DNA of 64,000 nucleotides from Bact-08 sp964533215 (lineage in GTDB: Bacteria; Bacteroidota; Bacteroidia; Bacteroidales; UBA932): contig CAZHLJ010000001.1 in NCBI GenBank assembly GCA_964533215.1, positions 992,001-1,056,000 of the forward strand. Direction: 5' to 3'. Position 1 is the first letter of the stretch, and every line of letters starts with the position of its first letter. Below the pieces are notes generated by a model. The model saw nothing but the letters and a program-made list of their open reading frames with translations. It was not told the origin of the DNA and did not search any database. This document shows positions 27,130 through 35,825 of the stretch, in pieces. Made by a program: the position numbers and the translations under genes.

Positions 27130-30100
27130 TTAGTCCAGGTTAATGCTAAGTCCAAGACCACGGAGCTCATGGAGCAGCACGTTCAGCGACTCCGGTATTC
27201 CCGGTGTCGGCATAGGATCACCTTTGACAATAGCCTCATAGGCTCTCGATCTTCCTACAACGTCGTCAGACTTGATTGTGAGAATTTCCTGCAGGATATT
27301 GGCAGCACCGAATGCCTCCAGTGCCCATACCTCCATCTCACCGAATCTCTGACCTCCGAACTGAGCTTTACCACCAAGCGGCTGTTGTGTAATGAGAGAG
27401 TAAGGACCTATCGAACGGGCATGCATCTTATCGTCAACCATATGGCCGAGTTTAAGCATATAGATGACACCTACTGTGGCAGGCTGGTCAAACAGTTCAC
27501 CCGTTCCACCATCTCTCAGGTAAGTCTTTCCATATCTTGGGACGCCAGCCTTATCCGTAAGTTCGCAGATCTCATCTAGAGTTGCTCCGTCAAAGATAGG
27601 GGTGCTGAAACGCTCGCCCAATTCCTTACCTGCCCATCCGAGAACAGTTTCGTAGATCTGTCCAAGGTTCATACGGGAAGGCACACCAAGAGGGTTAAGT
27701 ACGATATCAACGGTAGTTCCGTTCTCCAAAAACGGCATATCCTCGTCCCTTACAACTTTGGCTACGATACCTTTATTTCCGTGACGACCTGCCATCTTAT
27801 CACCAACTCTTACCTTTCTCTTCTTGGCAACGTAAACTTTAGCCAACTGCATTATACCGGTTGGAAGTTCATCTCCGATTGTAAGGTTGTACTTGATCCT
27901 CTTAAGCTCTGCATCGAACTCCTTATATGCAATAAGGTAGTTGTTTATCAACAGCTTAATAAGGTTATTTGTATTCTTGTCAGAAGTCCACTTTACAGGG
28001 TTGATGTTTTCATAGTCGATCTTATCTAAAAGATCCATTTTGAAATCAACACCCTTTCCAATGATTTCAACACCGTAAAGGTCACTGATACCCTGAGATT
28101 GTTTTCCCTCGAGGATAGACATAAGTCTCTCAAGGAAATTCTGGCGAAGAGCGGCAGCTTTTCTGTTGAAATTTTCTTCTGCGTGTTGGATCTGATTTTT
28201 AGACACAGATTTTCCTTTCTTGTTGTTCTCTTTTGCAACCCTTGAAAACAATCTCTTGTCTATGATAGTTCCTCTGAGAGAAGGAGAGGCTTTTAAGGAA
28301 GCATCCTTAACATCACCGGCTTTATCACCGAAAATGGCTCTCAGCAGTTTCTCCTCAGGAGAAGGGTCACTTTCACCCTTAGGTGTGATCTTACCGATAA
28401 GAATATCGCCAGGTTCGATGTTTGCACCTATTCTGATGATACCATTTTCGTCAAGGTCTTTGGTGGCCTCCTCACTTACATTAGGAATATCTGAGGTAAG
28501 TTCCTCCATACCACGTTTGGTATCGCGGACTTCCATAATATATTCGTCAACATGTATAGAGGTAAAGACATCTTCGCGGAGCATTCTTTCTGAGAGAACG
28601 ATTGCATCCTCAAAGTTGTATCCTTTCCAAGGCATGAATGCAACCTTAAGGTTACGGCCCAATGCAAGCTCCCCATTCTGGGTTGCATAACCATCTGTCA
28701 TGATCTGGCCCGGAACAACCTTATCTCCTTTTTTAACAATTGGCTTAAGAGTGATTGAGGTATTCTGATTGGTTTTTCTGTATAGAGGAAGCTTGTAAAC
28801 TGTAATTTCAGGATCAAAACTTACAAATCTTTCAGCCTCAGTCTGTTCGTATTTTACATGAATTTCACGTGCGTCTACGTATACAACCTCTCCCTTACCT
28901 CTTGCGTTGATTTGTGTCCTTGAATCCTGAATAACAGGTCCTTCCAGTCCTGTTCCTACGATAGGTGCTTCAGGCTTGATAAGTGGAACAGCCTGGCGCA
29001 TCATGTTTGATCCCATCAGAGCACGGTTTGCATCGTCATGTTCCAGGAATGGAATAAGAGATGCAGCAATGGATGCAATTTGGTTAGGTGCAACATCTAC
29101 AAGGTGTACCTCTTCTTTGCCTACTACAGGATAGTCTGCCTCAAAACGGCATTTGATCCTTTCGTCAGTCATATTTCCTTCTTCGTCAATATGAACATTT
29201 GCCTGAGCTACCATTTTCTCCTCTTCCTCCTCGGCACTCATATATACGCAACCTTTCACAGTCATGTCTACAACGCCGTTCTCTACCTTGCGGTAAGGAG
29301 TCTCGATGAAGCCAAGGTCGTTGATTTTTGCATAAACGCAGAGAGAAGAGATCAGTCCGATATTCGGACCTTCCGGTGTCTCAATAGGACAAAGACGTCC
29401 ATAGTGAGTATAGTGCACGTCGCGTACCTCAAAACCTGCCCTGTCTCTGGAAAGACCGCCTGGTCCCAAAGCTGAAAGACGACGTTTATGAGTCATCTCT
29501 GCAAGAGGATTGGTCTGATCCATAAACTGGGATAGCTGACTGGTTCCAAAGAACGAGTTTATCACAGAAGAGAGAGTCTTTGCGTTGATAAGGTCGATAG
29601 GAGTGAAGACCTCATTGTCGCGTACGTTCATCCTCTCACGTATTGTACGTGCCATGCGGGAAAGACCCACACTGAACTGATTTGCAAGCTGCTCTCCAAC
29701 TGTTCTGATACGACGGTTACTCAAGTGGTCGATATCATCTACTGTTGCCTTGGAGTTTATCAACTGAATCAGATAACGGATAATCTCAATGATATCTGCC
29801 TTTGTAAGAACTCTGGTCTCTTCTGGAGTGGCAAGATTTAACTTACGGTTCAGTCTGTAACGTCCAACCTCACCAAGATCGTATCTCTTGTCAGAGAAGA
29901 ACAGCTTGTCGATTACATCTCTTGCTGTAGCCTCATCTGGTGGTTCAGAGTTACGAAGTTGCCTGTATGTATAGAAGACCGCCTCTTTTTCAGAGTTACA
30001 CTGGTCTTTCTGTAATGTATTGTGAATAATCGCGAAATCACTGATGTTTGCCTCCTCCTTGTGAACAAGGATGGTGCTTACACCCGATTCTATAATAATG

Positions 30101-30948
30101 TCTATATGGTGTTCTTCCAGAATAGTCTCACGATCCAGAACGATTTCGTTTCTCTCAATGTATACAACCTCTCCGGTATCCTCATCTACGAAATCTTCAT
30201 TCCATGTTTTTAGTACTCTGGCTGCAAGTTTACTACCAACGCATTTCTTGAGATTGGCCTTATTGACCTTTATCTCATTGGCAAGTCCGAAAATGTCAAG
30301 TATATCCTTGTCACTTTCATAGCCTATTGCTCTAAGTAGGGTAGTAACCGGTAATTTTTTCTTTCTGTCGATATATGCATACATCACATTATTGATGTCT
30401 GTTGCAAATTCGATCCATGAACCCTTGAATGGGATAATACGTGCTGAATATAGTTTGGTTCCGTTAGCGTGTACGCTTTGTCCAAAGAATACACCAGGAG
30501 AACGGTGAAGCTGAGAAACCACAATCCTCTCAGAACCATTAATTACAAATGTACCTCTAGGGGTCATGTATGGAATCGTCCCGAGGTAAACATCCTGGAT
30601 AACCGTGTCGAAATCTTCATGTTCAGGATCTGTACAGAACAGTTTGAGTTTTGCTTTGAGAGGAACGCTATATGTTAATCCTCTATCCAGACACTCCTCA
30701 ATTGAATAGCGAGGTGGGTCAATGAAATAGTCAATAAACTCAAGAACAAAATTATTACGGGTATCTGTAATAGGGAAAATTTCTTGGAAAACTTTGAAAA
30801 GACCCTCGTTCTTACGATTTTCCGGGGTTGTCTCAAGTTGGAAGAAATCCTTGAAAGACTTCAGCTGCACTTCTAGAAAATCTGGATAATCTAAGAGTGA
30901 CTTGGAAGTCGCGAATGTAATCCGCTGATTATTTGTTTTTTGCGACAT
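27130..30948 (-). CDS. rpoB: DNA-directed RNA polymerase subunit beta
   Basis: This 1272-aa protein has the rifampicin-binding region (FFGTSQLSQFMDQTNPLAE, then THKRRLSALGPGGL) with no obvious resistance-type change at the usual Asp, His and Ser positions. It also has the C-terminal GEMEVWALEAFGA segment. It is 104 bp downstream of rplL, with an attenuator-like hairpin in between. Frame and length are normal. Confidence 0.99.
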   Translation of the reverse strand: MSQKTNNQRITFATSKSLLDYPDFLEVQLKSFKDFFQLETTPENRKNEGLFKVFQEIFPITDTRNNFVLEFIDYFIDPPRYSIEECLDRGLTYSVPLKAKLKLFCTDPEHEDFDTVIQDVYLGTIPYMTPRGTFVINGSERIVVSQLHRSPGVFFGQSVHANGTKLYSARIIPFKGSWIEFATDINNVMYAYIDRKKKLPVTTLLRAIGYESDKDILDIFGLANEIKVNKANLKKCVGSKLAARVLKTWNEDFVDEDTGEVVYIERNEIVLDRETILEEHHIDIIIESGVSTILVHKEEANISDFAIIHNTLQKDQCNSEKEAVFYTYRQLRNSEPPDEATARDVIDKLFFSDKRYDLGEVGRYRLNRKLNLATPEETRVLTKADIIEIIRYLIQLINSKATVDDIDHLSNRRIRTVGEQLANQFSVGLSRMARTIRERMNVRDNEVFTPIDLINAKTLSSVINSFFGTSQLSQFMDQTNPLAEMTHKRRLSALGPGGLSRDRAGFEVRDVHYTHYGRLCPIETPEGPNIGLISSLCVYAKINDLGFIETPYRKVENGVVDMTVKGCVYMSAEEEEEKMVAQANVHIDEEGNMTDERIKCRFEADYPVVGKEEVHLVDVAPNQIASIAASLIPFLEHDDANRALMGSNMMRQAVPLIKPEAPIVGTGLEGPVIQDSRTQINARGKGEVVYVDAREIHVKYEQTEAERFVSFDPEITVYKLPLYRKTNQNTSITLKPIVKKGDKVVPGQIMTDGYATQNGELALGRNLKVAFMPWKGYNFEDAIVLSERMLREDVFTSIHVDEYIMEVRDTKRGMEELTSDIPNVSEEATKDLDENGIIRIGANIEPGDILIGKITPKGESDPSPEEKLLRAIFGDKAGDVKDASLKASPSLRGTIIDKRLFSRVAKENNKKGKSVSKNQIQHAEENFNRKAAALRQNFLERLMSILEGKQSQGISDLYGVEIIGKGVDFKMDLLDKIDYENINPVKWTSDKNTNNLIKLLINNYLIAYKEFDAELKRIKYNLTIGDELPTGIMQLAKVYVAKKRKVRVGDKMAGRHGNKGIVAKVVRDEDMPFLENGTTVDIVLNPLGVPSRMNLGQIYETVLGWAGKELGERFSTPIFDGATLDEICELTDKAGVPRYGKTYLRDGGTGELFDQPATVGVIYMLKLGHMVDDKMHARSIGPYSLITQQPLGGKAQFGGQRFGEMEVWALEAFGAANILQEILTIKSDDVVGRSRAYEAIVKGDPMPTPGIPESLNVLLHELRGLGLSINLD

Positions 30949-30986
30949 TGTTTATGGATTGGTTGAAAATAAACTAAAATAACGAC

Positions 30987-31020
30987 AAAAAGGCTTAGAG
31001 CCCTTAAATGGCTCTAAACC
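30987..31020 (-). terminator. Attenuator-like hairpin between rplL and rpoB
   Basis: On the minus strand an 11-bp stem (31020-31010 with 31002-30992, one G-U pair) and a 7-nt loop are followed by five T (30991-30987). It would be called an intrinsic terminator anywhere else. Here it sits inside the operon, and no TAnnTTTG box is visible in the 38 bp between it and rpoB. Partial termination would lower rpoBC expression relative to L7/L12, as known for the rplL-rpoB gap of Escherichia coli. Confidence 0.75.
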
Positions 31021-31052
31021 TGTTATTGTGCCCGATCAACGGGATTTTGGAG

Positions 31053-31430
31053 TTATTTAACTTCAACTTCTCCGCCTGCTTCTTCTAATTGAGCTTTTAC
31101 TTGTTCTGCTTCAGCCTTGGAAATTTTCTCTTTGATAGCCTTAGGAGCGGCATCAACTAGATCCTTAGCTTCTTTCAAACCTAAACCTGTAATCTCTTTT
31201 ACAACTTTTACTATTTGTAATTTAGCCTGTCCAGGTGATTTAAGAATTACATCGAATTGAGTCTGTTCAGCCTCAGCAGCAGCGCCGGCAGCAGCAGGAG
31301 CAGCAGCAACAGCAACAGCAGCAGCAGCTGGTTCAATTCCATATTCATCTTTTAGAACTTTTGCCAATTCTTGTACATCTTTTACAGATAGGTTTACTAG
31401 TTCTTCTGCAAATTTTTTGATATCTGCCAT
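31053..31430 (-). CDS. rplL: 50S ribosomal protein L7/L12
   Basis: This 125-aa stalk protein has an N-terminal dimerisation helix region, an Ala-rich hinge (~36-52) and the conserved C-terminal domain with KIQVVKEIT-like sequence (LQIVKVVKEITGLGLKEAKDLV). It binds elongation factors at the ribosome. It lies 38 bp downstream of rplJ in the expected order. Confidence 0.99.
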   Translation of the reverse strand: MADIKKFAEELVNLSVKDVQELAKVLKDEYGIEPAAAAVAVAAAPAAAGAAAEAEQTQFDVILKSPGQAKLQIVKVVKEITGLGLKEAKDLVDAAPKAIKEKISKAEAEQVKAQLEEAGGEVEVK

Positions 31431-31468
31431 GGTTATTAATTTTTTAAACGTTTAAAATTCTTTTTAAT

Positions 31469-31990
31469 TTATTTTTCTGAAAGGGTCTTTACAATACCTG
31501 CAATTTTACCACCTGCATTCGATTGAAGAGCAGATATAACATTGTTGATAGGTGATTGGAGAAGACCGATGATGTCACCGATAAGTTCTTCGCGTGATTT
31601 AATTGATACCAATGCGTCAAGCTGATTTTCACCAACATAAGCACATTCTTGAACGAGAGCACCCTTTAGGATTGGTTTGCCATATTGCTTGCCAAATTCT
31701 TTGATCAGTTTTGCAGGGGCATTAGCTACCTCAGTAAACATAACCGCAGATGGGCCCTCTAGAACAGGGAATAGTAATTCAGCGTCAGTAAAAGCCTTTT
31801 GTTCCAAAGCTTTACGAAACAGGGTGTTTTTTACAACAACCAGTTTGATTTGCTTTTCGAAGCAAGCGCGACGCAATTTAGCTGTAACCTCTGCGTTTAG
31901 GCAAGAGATATCTGCTAAATAAAAATTAGGTGTTTTCTCTAATTGCGCTGCCAGACTTTCAATAATTTGTGTTTTTTCCTCTTTTCTCAT
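31469..31990 (-). CDS. rplJ: 50S ribosomal protein L10
   Basis: This 173-aa protein anchors L7/L12 to 23S rRNA. The N-terminal RNA-binding domain shows the typical YLADISCLNAEVTAKLRRAC pattern and KNTLFRKAL; the C-terminal helix binds L12 dimers. It begins 12 bp after rplA, so there is no room for a long L10-binding leader just upstream. Any autoregulatory site would have to lie within coding sequence. Confidence 0.98.
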   Translation of the reverse strand: MRKEEKTQIIESLAAQLEKTPNFYLADISCLNAEVTAKLRRACFEKQIKLVVVKNTLFRKALEQKAFTDAELLFPVLEGPSAVMFTEVANAPAKLIKEFGKQYGKPILKGALVQECAYVGENQLDALVSIKSREELIGDIIGLLQSPINNVISALQSNAGGKIAGIVKTLSEK

Positions 31991-32002
31991 AAAACATATT
32001 TA

Positions 32003-32704
32003 TTATTCAGCAGCACTAACAGTCTTGCTATCGATGTTTATACCAGGGCTCATTGTAGAGGACAGGAATATACTCTTTACATAAGTTCCCTTTAAAGCCT
32101 GTGGTTTCAATTTAATAACGGTATTTAAGAATTCAATTGCGTTTTCAGCCAAAGCTTCGGCAGAAAAAGAAACCTTACCTACACTAGCGTGTACAATACC
32201 TTGTTTGTCAACTTTAAAGTCGATTTTACCAGCCTTAACTTCGTTAACGGCTTTACCAACTTCCATTGTAACAGTACCGGTTTTAGGGTTTGGCATCAAT
32301 CCACGTGGACCGAGGATACGACCAATTGCACCAATTTTAGCCATCACAGATGGGGTACAAATGATAACATCGATGTCAGTCCAGCCACCTTTTATCTTCT
32401 CAATATACTCGTCCAGTCCGACATAATCTGCACCAGCTTCCTTAGCCTCTGCTTCTTTGTCAGGAGTACATAGTACCAATACACGGACTGTCTTGCCTGT
32501 TCCATGCGGAAGAGTCACAACGCCGCGTACCATTTGGTTCGCCTTACGAGGGTCAACACCCAGACGAACAGCAATATCAACTGAAGCATCAAATTTGGTG
32601 AAAGATGTCTCTTTTACCAAGTTGCAAGCTTCTGCCAACTTGTACTGTTTATTTGAGTCTACCTTTGCGTATACTACTTTTTGATTTTTTGTCAGCTTAC
32701 TCAT
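32003..32704 (-). CDS. rplA: 50S ribosomal protein L1
   Basis: This 233-aa L1 protein has the characteristic LPHGTGKTVRVLV and ILGPRGLMPNPKTGTV segments. It binds 23S rRNA at the E-site stalk and, in many bacteria, represses its own operon. The stop of rplK lies 14 bp upstream of its start. Length and frame are normal. Confidence 0.99.
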   Translation of the reverse strand: MSKLTKNQKVVYAKVDSNKQYKLAEACNLVKETSFTKFDASVDIAVRLGVDPRKANQMVRGVVTLPHGTGKTVRVLVLCTPDKEAEAKEAGADYVGLDEYIEKIKGGWTDIDVIICTPSVMAKIGAIGRILGPRGLMPNPKTGTVTMEVGKAVNEVKAGKIDFKVDKQGIVHASVGKVSFSAEALAENAIEFLNTVIKLKPQALKGTYVKSIFLSSTMSPGINIDSKTVSAAE

Positions 32705-32718
32705 TTTCGCAGGATTTT

Positions 32719-33165
32719 TTATTTAACATCTTCGGGAAATGCCCCGGTTACAGTAATACCCATACTACGTGCAGTTCCTGCAACCATTGACATGGCTGAC
32801 TTAAGGGTGAATGCATTCATATCAGGCATTTTGTCTGTAGCTATTGCACGGATTTGTTCCCAAGTGACAGAACCTACCTTTTTACGGTTAGGTTCGGCGG
32901 ATCCTGATTGGATCTTCGCAGCCTCTTTTAATTGCACGGCAACCGGTGGTTGTTTGACGATAAAAGTAAATGATTTATCGCCGTAAACAGTGATAATGAC
33001 AGGTAATATCTTACCAGCCTTATCTTGGGTGCGAGCATTAAATTGCTTGCAAAAGTCCATTATGTTTACGCCCTTTGAACCCAAAGCAGGTCCTACCGGA
33101 GGTGAGGGATTAGCTGCGCCGCCTTTGATCTGCAATTTAATGAGAGCGGCAACTTCTTTAGCCAT
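32719..33165 (-). CDS. rplK: 50S ribosomal protein L11
   Basis: This 148-aa L11 protein has the N-terminal proline-rich segment PSPPVGPALGSKGVNIMDFC (thiostrepton/RelA-sensing region) and the C-terminal rRNA-binding domain ending AGTARSMGITV. It lies between nusG and rplA in the canonical order, with 13 bp to nusG. Confidence 0.99.
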   Translation of the reverse strand: MAKEVAALIKLQIKGGAANPSPPVGPALGSKGVNIMDFCKQFNARTQDKAGKILPVIITVYGDKSFTFIVKQPPVAVQLKEAAKIQSGSAEPNRKKVGSVTWEQIRAIATDKMPDMNAFTLKSAMSMVAGTARSMGITVTGAFPEDVK

Positions 33166-33178
33166 AATGTTTTATTGT

Positions 33179-33733
33179 TTATTCTTTTACTACTTGAACA
33201 AAATTTAACTCTAAAAGAGTCTTCCTTCCAAAAATCTTTACCATAACCTTCAGCTTTTTCTTGTCTTCCACAATCTCCTCAACGGTTCCATCGAACCCAT
33301 TGAAAGGACCGTCAATGACCTTTACAGCTTCTCCTATGATAAATGGAGTGATATTCTCCTCTTCCTGATCTACAAGTTCGTCGACACGTCCTAAAATACG
33401 GTTAACTTCAGACATGCGGAGCGGAACGGGTTCCTTCTCTTTTCCTGCTTTTTCTGTCAGAAAACCTGATACATGAGGGAGATTCCTTATAAGGTGTTGA
33501 ATCTCTCCGGTCAAGGCAGCCTCAATGAGAATGTAGCCTGGATAGAAAATTCTCTCCATACTAACTTTTTTACCATTTTTAACTTGGTAAATCTTCTCTG
33601 TAGGAATTAAAACCTGAGAGACATAGTCTTCAAGATTCAATCTCTTGATCTCGTTATCTATGTACTCCTTCGCCTTTTTTTCTTTCCCACCGGCAGCTCT
33701 TAGAACATACCATTTTTTGGAAATCTCACCCAT
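33179..33733 (-). CDS. nusG: Transcription termination/antitermination protein NusG
   Basis: This 184-aa protein has the NGN domain (KWYVLRAAGGKEKKAKEYI; YPGYILIEA; the segment LPHVSGFL) and a C-terminal KOW domain (VKVIDGPFNGFDGTVEEI). It couples RNA polymerase to the ribosome or Rho. It starts 4 bp after secE in the conserved secE-nusG-rplK order. Confidence 0.98.
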   Translation of the reverse strand: MGEISKKWYVLRAAGGKEKKAKEYIDNEIKRLNLEDYVSQVLIPTEKIYQVKNGKKVSMERIFYPGYILIEAALTGEIQHLIRNLPHVSGFLTEKAGKEKEPVPLRMSEVNRILGRVDELVDQEEENITPFIIGEAVKVIDGPFNGFDGTVEEIVEDKKKLKVMVKIFGRKTLLELNFVQVVKE

Positions 33734-33737
33734 AAGT

Positions 33738-33932
33738 TTAGTACAACAACTTGTAAATAAAAGTCATAATATTTCTGAACCCAAAGTCCATAATAAAAAC
33801 GACAATAGCAAAAATCAGTGAAGCTATCATAACAACAATAGCCGAACTCTGCAGCTGAGACCATGTAGGCCAGCTAACCTTTTTCACTAATTCAGTGTAC
33901 GATTCTTGAAGATACAACTTAATCTTGTTCAT
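33738..33932 (-). CDS. secE: Preprotein translocase subunit SecE
   Basis: This 64-aa protein has a short amphipathic N-terminal helix with the family motif ELVKKVSWPTW, followed by one transmembrane segment (~32-53). It is the small essential subunit of SecYEG. It lies between tRNA-Trp and nusG, the standard position. Confidence 0.97.
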   Translation of the reverse strand: MNKIKLYLQESYTELVKKVSWPTWSQLQSSAIVVMIASLIFAIVVFIMDFGFRNIMTFIYKLLY

Positions 33933-34015
33933 TTTTTTATGATTATCGGCTGAAACAAAGGAAGCGTTTTTGCCTCAACCTGATTATTTCTACCTGGTCG
34001 TAACCCCCGGTATTG

Positions 34016-34086
34016 CAGGGGCAGAGCGATTCGAACGCCCATCAACGGTTTTGGAGACCGCTATTCTACCCTTGAACTATGCCCCT
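34016..34086 (-). tRNA. tRNA-Trp (CCA anticodon)
   Basis: A full cloverleaf is readable: acceptor AGGGGCA with TGCCCCT, anticodon loop CTCCAAA (CCA), T-loop TTCGAAT, discriminator G. CCA is not encoded. Its 5' end lies directly after the T-tract of the tuf terminator, and secE follows. Confidence 0.95.
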
Positions 34087-34121
34087 AAAAAGTTAGTCAC
34101 CCTTTGGTGAGGTGACTAACT
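34087..34121 (-). terminator. Intrinsic terminator of tuf, abutting tRNA-Trp
   Basis: On the minus strand a perfect 11-bp stem (34121-34111 with 34101-34091) and a 9-nt loop are followed by TTTT that ends at the first base of tRNA-Trp. TAACTTTT (34095 to 34088) within it is a seven-of-eight match to the -7 consensus but has no -33 partner. Confidence 0.85.
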
Positions 34122-34136
34122 GGTATTATTTCTTAA

Positions 34137-35324
34137 TTAGTCGAGAATCTCAGTTACCTGACCTGCTCCAACTGTACGGCCACCCTCGCGGATTGCGAAC
34201 TGAAGACCTTGGTTGATAGCAACTGGGTAGATAAGTTCAACTGTAATAGTAACGTTGTCACCCGGCATTACCATCTCGGTTCCTTCTGGAAGCATGATCT
34301 CACCAGTAATATCCATTGTGCGGATAAAGAACTGAGGACGATATCTGTTGTGGAATGGAGTGTGACGGCCACCTTCATCTTTCTTAAGTACGTAAATCTC
34401 TGCCTTGAATTTCTTATGAGGAGTGATAGTACCTGGTTTAGCAATAACCTGACCACGTTTGATGTCTTTTTTATCAATACCGCGAAGAAGAAGACCTACG
34501 TTATCACCAGCTTCACCTCTGTCAAGGATTTTACGGAACATCTCAACACCTGTGACAACTGATTTCTTTGGCTCTTCACCAAGACCGATGATTTGAACCT
34601 CTTCACCTGTTTTGATAACACCTGTCTCAATACGACCAGTAGCAACTGTTCCACGACCAGTGATTGAGAATACGTCCTCAACTGGCATAAGGAAAGGTTT
34701 GTCAACATCTCTTGGAGGAAGTGGAATGTACTCATCAACTGCGTTCATAAGTTCCATTACTTTGTCTTCCCACTGAGGGTCACCGTTCAATGCTCCAAGA
34801 GCAGAACCACGGATAACAGGAGCGTTGTCTCCATCATATTTATAGAATGAAAGAAGCTCACGAACTTCCATCTCAACCAAGTCAATCATTTCAGGGTCGT
34901 CAACGATGTCAACCTTGTTAAGGAAAACAACGATTCTAGGAACGTTTACCTGACGAGCAAGAAGAATATGCTCACGAGTCTGAGGCATAGGACCGTCTGT
35001 TGCAGCAACAACGATGATAGCACCGTCCATCTGAGCAGCACCTGTAACCATGTTCTTTACATAGTCAGCATGGCCTGGACAGTCAACGTGTGCATAGTGA
35101 CGTTTTTCTGTCTGATACTCGATGTGTGCAGTATTGATAGTAATACCACGCTCTTTTTCTTCAGGAGCGTTGTCGATAGAGTCGAAAGAACGGACTTCAG
35201 AAAGACCCTTTCTTGCCAAAACCATAGTGATAGCAGCAGTCAGAGTTGTCTTACCATGGTCAACGTGACCGATGGTTCCGATGTTTACGTGCGGCTTGTC
35301 CCTTTTGTAAGTTTCTTTTGCCAT
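34137..35324 (-). CDS. tuf: Translation elongation factor Tu
   Basis: This 395-aa GTPase delivers aminoacyl-tRNA to the ribosome. Motifs are GHVDHGKTTL (G1), RGITINTAH (G2), DCPGHADY (G3), NKVD (G4) and SALG (G5), with the C-terminal domain ending GAGQVTEILD. It lies between four tRNA genes and tRNA-Trp, is probably co-transcribed with the former, and is closed by a strong terminator. Confidence 0.99.
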   Translation of the reverse strand: MAKETYKRDKPHVNIGTIGHVDHGKTTLTAAITMVLARKGLSEVRSFDSIDNAPEEKERGITINTAHIEYQTEKRHYAHVDCPGHADYVKNMVTGAAQMDGAIIVVAATDGPMPQTREHILLARQVNVPRIVVFLNKVDIVDDPEMIDLVEMEVRELLSFYKYDGDNAPVIRGSALGALNGDPQWEDKVMELMNAVDEYIPLPPRDVDKPFLMPVEDVFSITGRGTVATGRIETGVIKTGEEVQIIGLGEEPKKSVVTGVEMFRKILDRGEAGDNVGLLLRGIDKKDIKRGQVIAKPGTITPHKKFKAEIYVLKKDEGGRHTPFHNRYRPQFFIRTMDITGEIMLPEGTEMVMPGDNVTITVELIYPVAINQGLQFAIREGGRTVGAGQVTEILD

Positions 35325-35369
35325 AATAATAGAAATTTAATTTATAATGAATTATTTACACACTTGTAG

Positions 35370-35441
<72 letters not shown>

Positions 35442-35450
35442 TTACTTAAG

Positions 35451-35523
35451 AGCGGAAGACGAGGTTCGAACCCGCGACCCTCAGCTTGGAAGGCTGATGC
35501 TCTACCGACTGAGCTACTTCCGC
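35451..35523 (-). tRNA. tRNA-Gly (TCC anticodon)
   Basis: Acceptor GCGGAAG pairs perfectly with CTTCCGC; the anticodon loop CTTCCAA gives TCC; the T-loop is TTCGAAC; the discriminator is T. It lies between tRNA-Tyr and tRNA-Thr(GGT). Confidence 0.95.
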
Positions 35524-35537
35524 AAAATAAAAAATCG

Positions 35538-35620
35538 TGGGGAGAGCAGGATTCGAACCTACGAAGGCGTACGCCAGCAGATTTACAGTCTGCCCCAGTT
35601 GGCCACTTTGGTATCTCCCC
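35538..35620 (-). tRNA. tRNA-Tyr (GTA anticodon)
   Basis: This is an 83-nt class II tRNA with a long variable arm. Acceptor GGGGAGA pairs with TCTCCCC, the anticodon loop CTGTAAA gives GTA, and the discriminator is A. CCA is not encoded. Confidence 0.95.
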
Positions 35621-35648
35621 AAGAAAACAATCGTTCAAAAAACTTTAG

Positions 35649-35722
35649 AGCCGATGGAGGGATTCGAACCCCCGACCAGCTGATTACAAATCAGCTGCTC
35701 TGGCCAACTGAGCTACATCGGC
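35649..35722 (-). tRNA. tRNA-Thr (TGT anticodon)
   Basis: Acceptor GCCGATG pairs with CATCGGC; anticodon loop TTTGTAA gives TGT; T-loop TTCGAAT; discriminator T. It is the first gene of the tRNA-tuf unit, downstream of the promoter at 35757-35787. Confidence 0.95.
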
Positions 35723-35756
35723 ATTTAAGCTAATTCCCTTTTCATTTAAGGGACTG

Positions 35757-35787
35757 CAAAGATATAGGTTTTTGATTAATCTCCAAA
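35757..35787 (-). promoter_or_regulatory. Promoter of the tRNA-tuf operon
   Basis: The minus strand reads TTTG (35787 to 35784), a 19-bp spacer and TATCTTTG (35764 to 35757). A small leader hairpin TCCCTT/AAGGGA (about 35735-35752) lies between the start site and the first tRNA. Confidence 0.65.
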
Positions 35788-35825
35788 AAAAAATAGAAAA
35801 TTATTGAGGGCATTTCAAAAAAACT

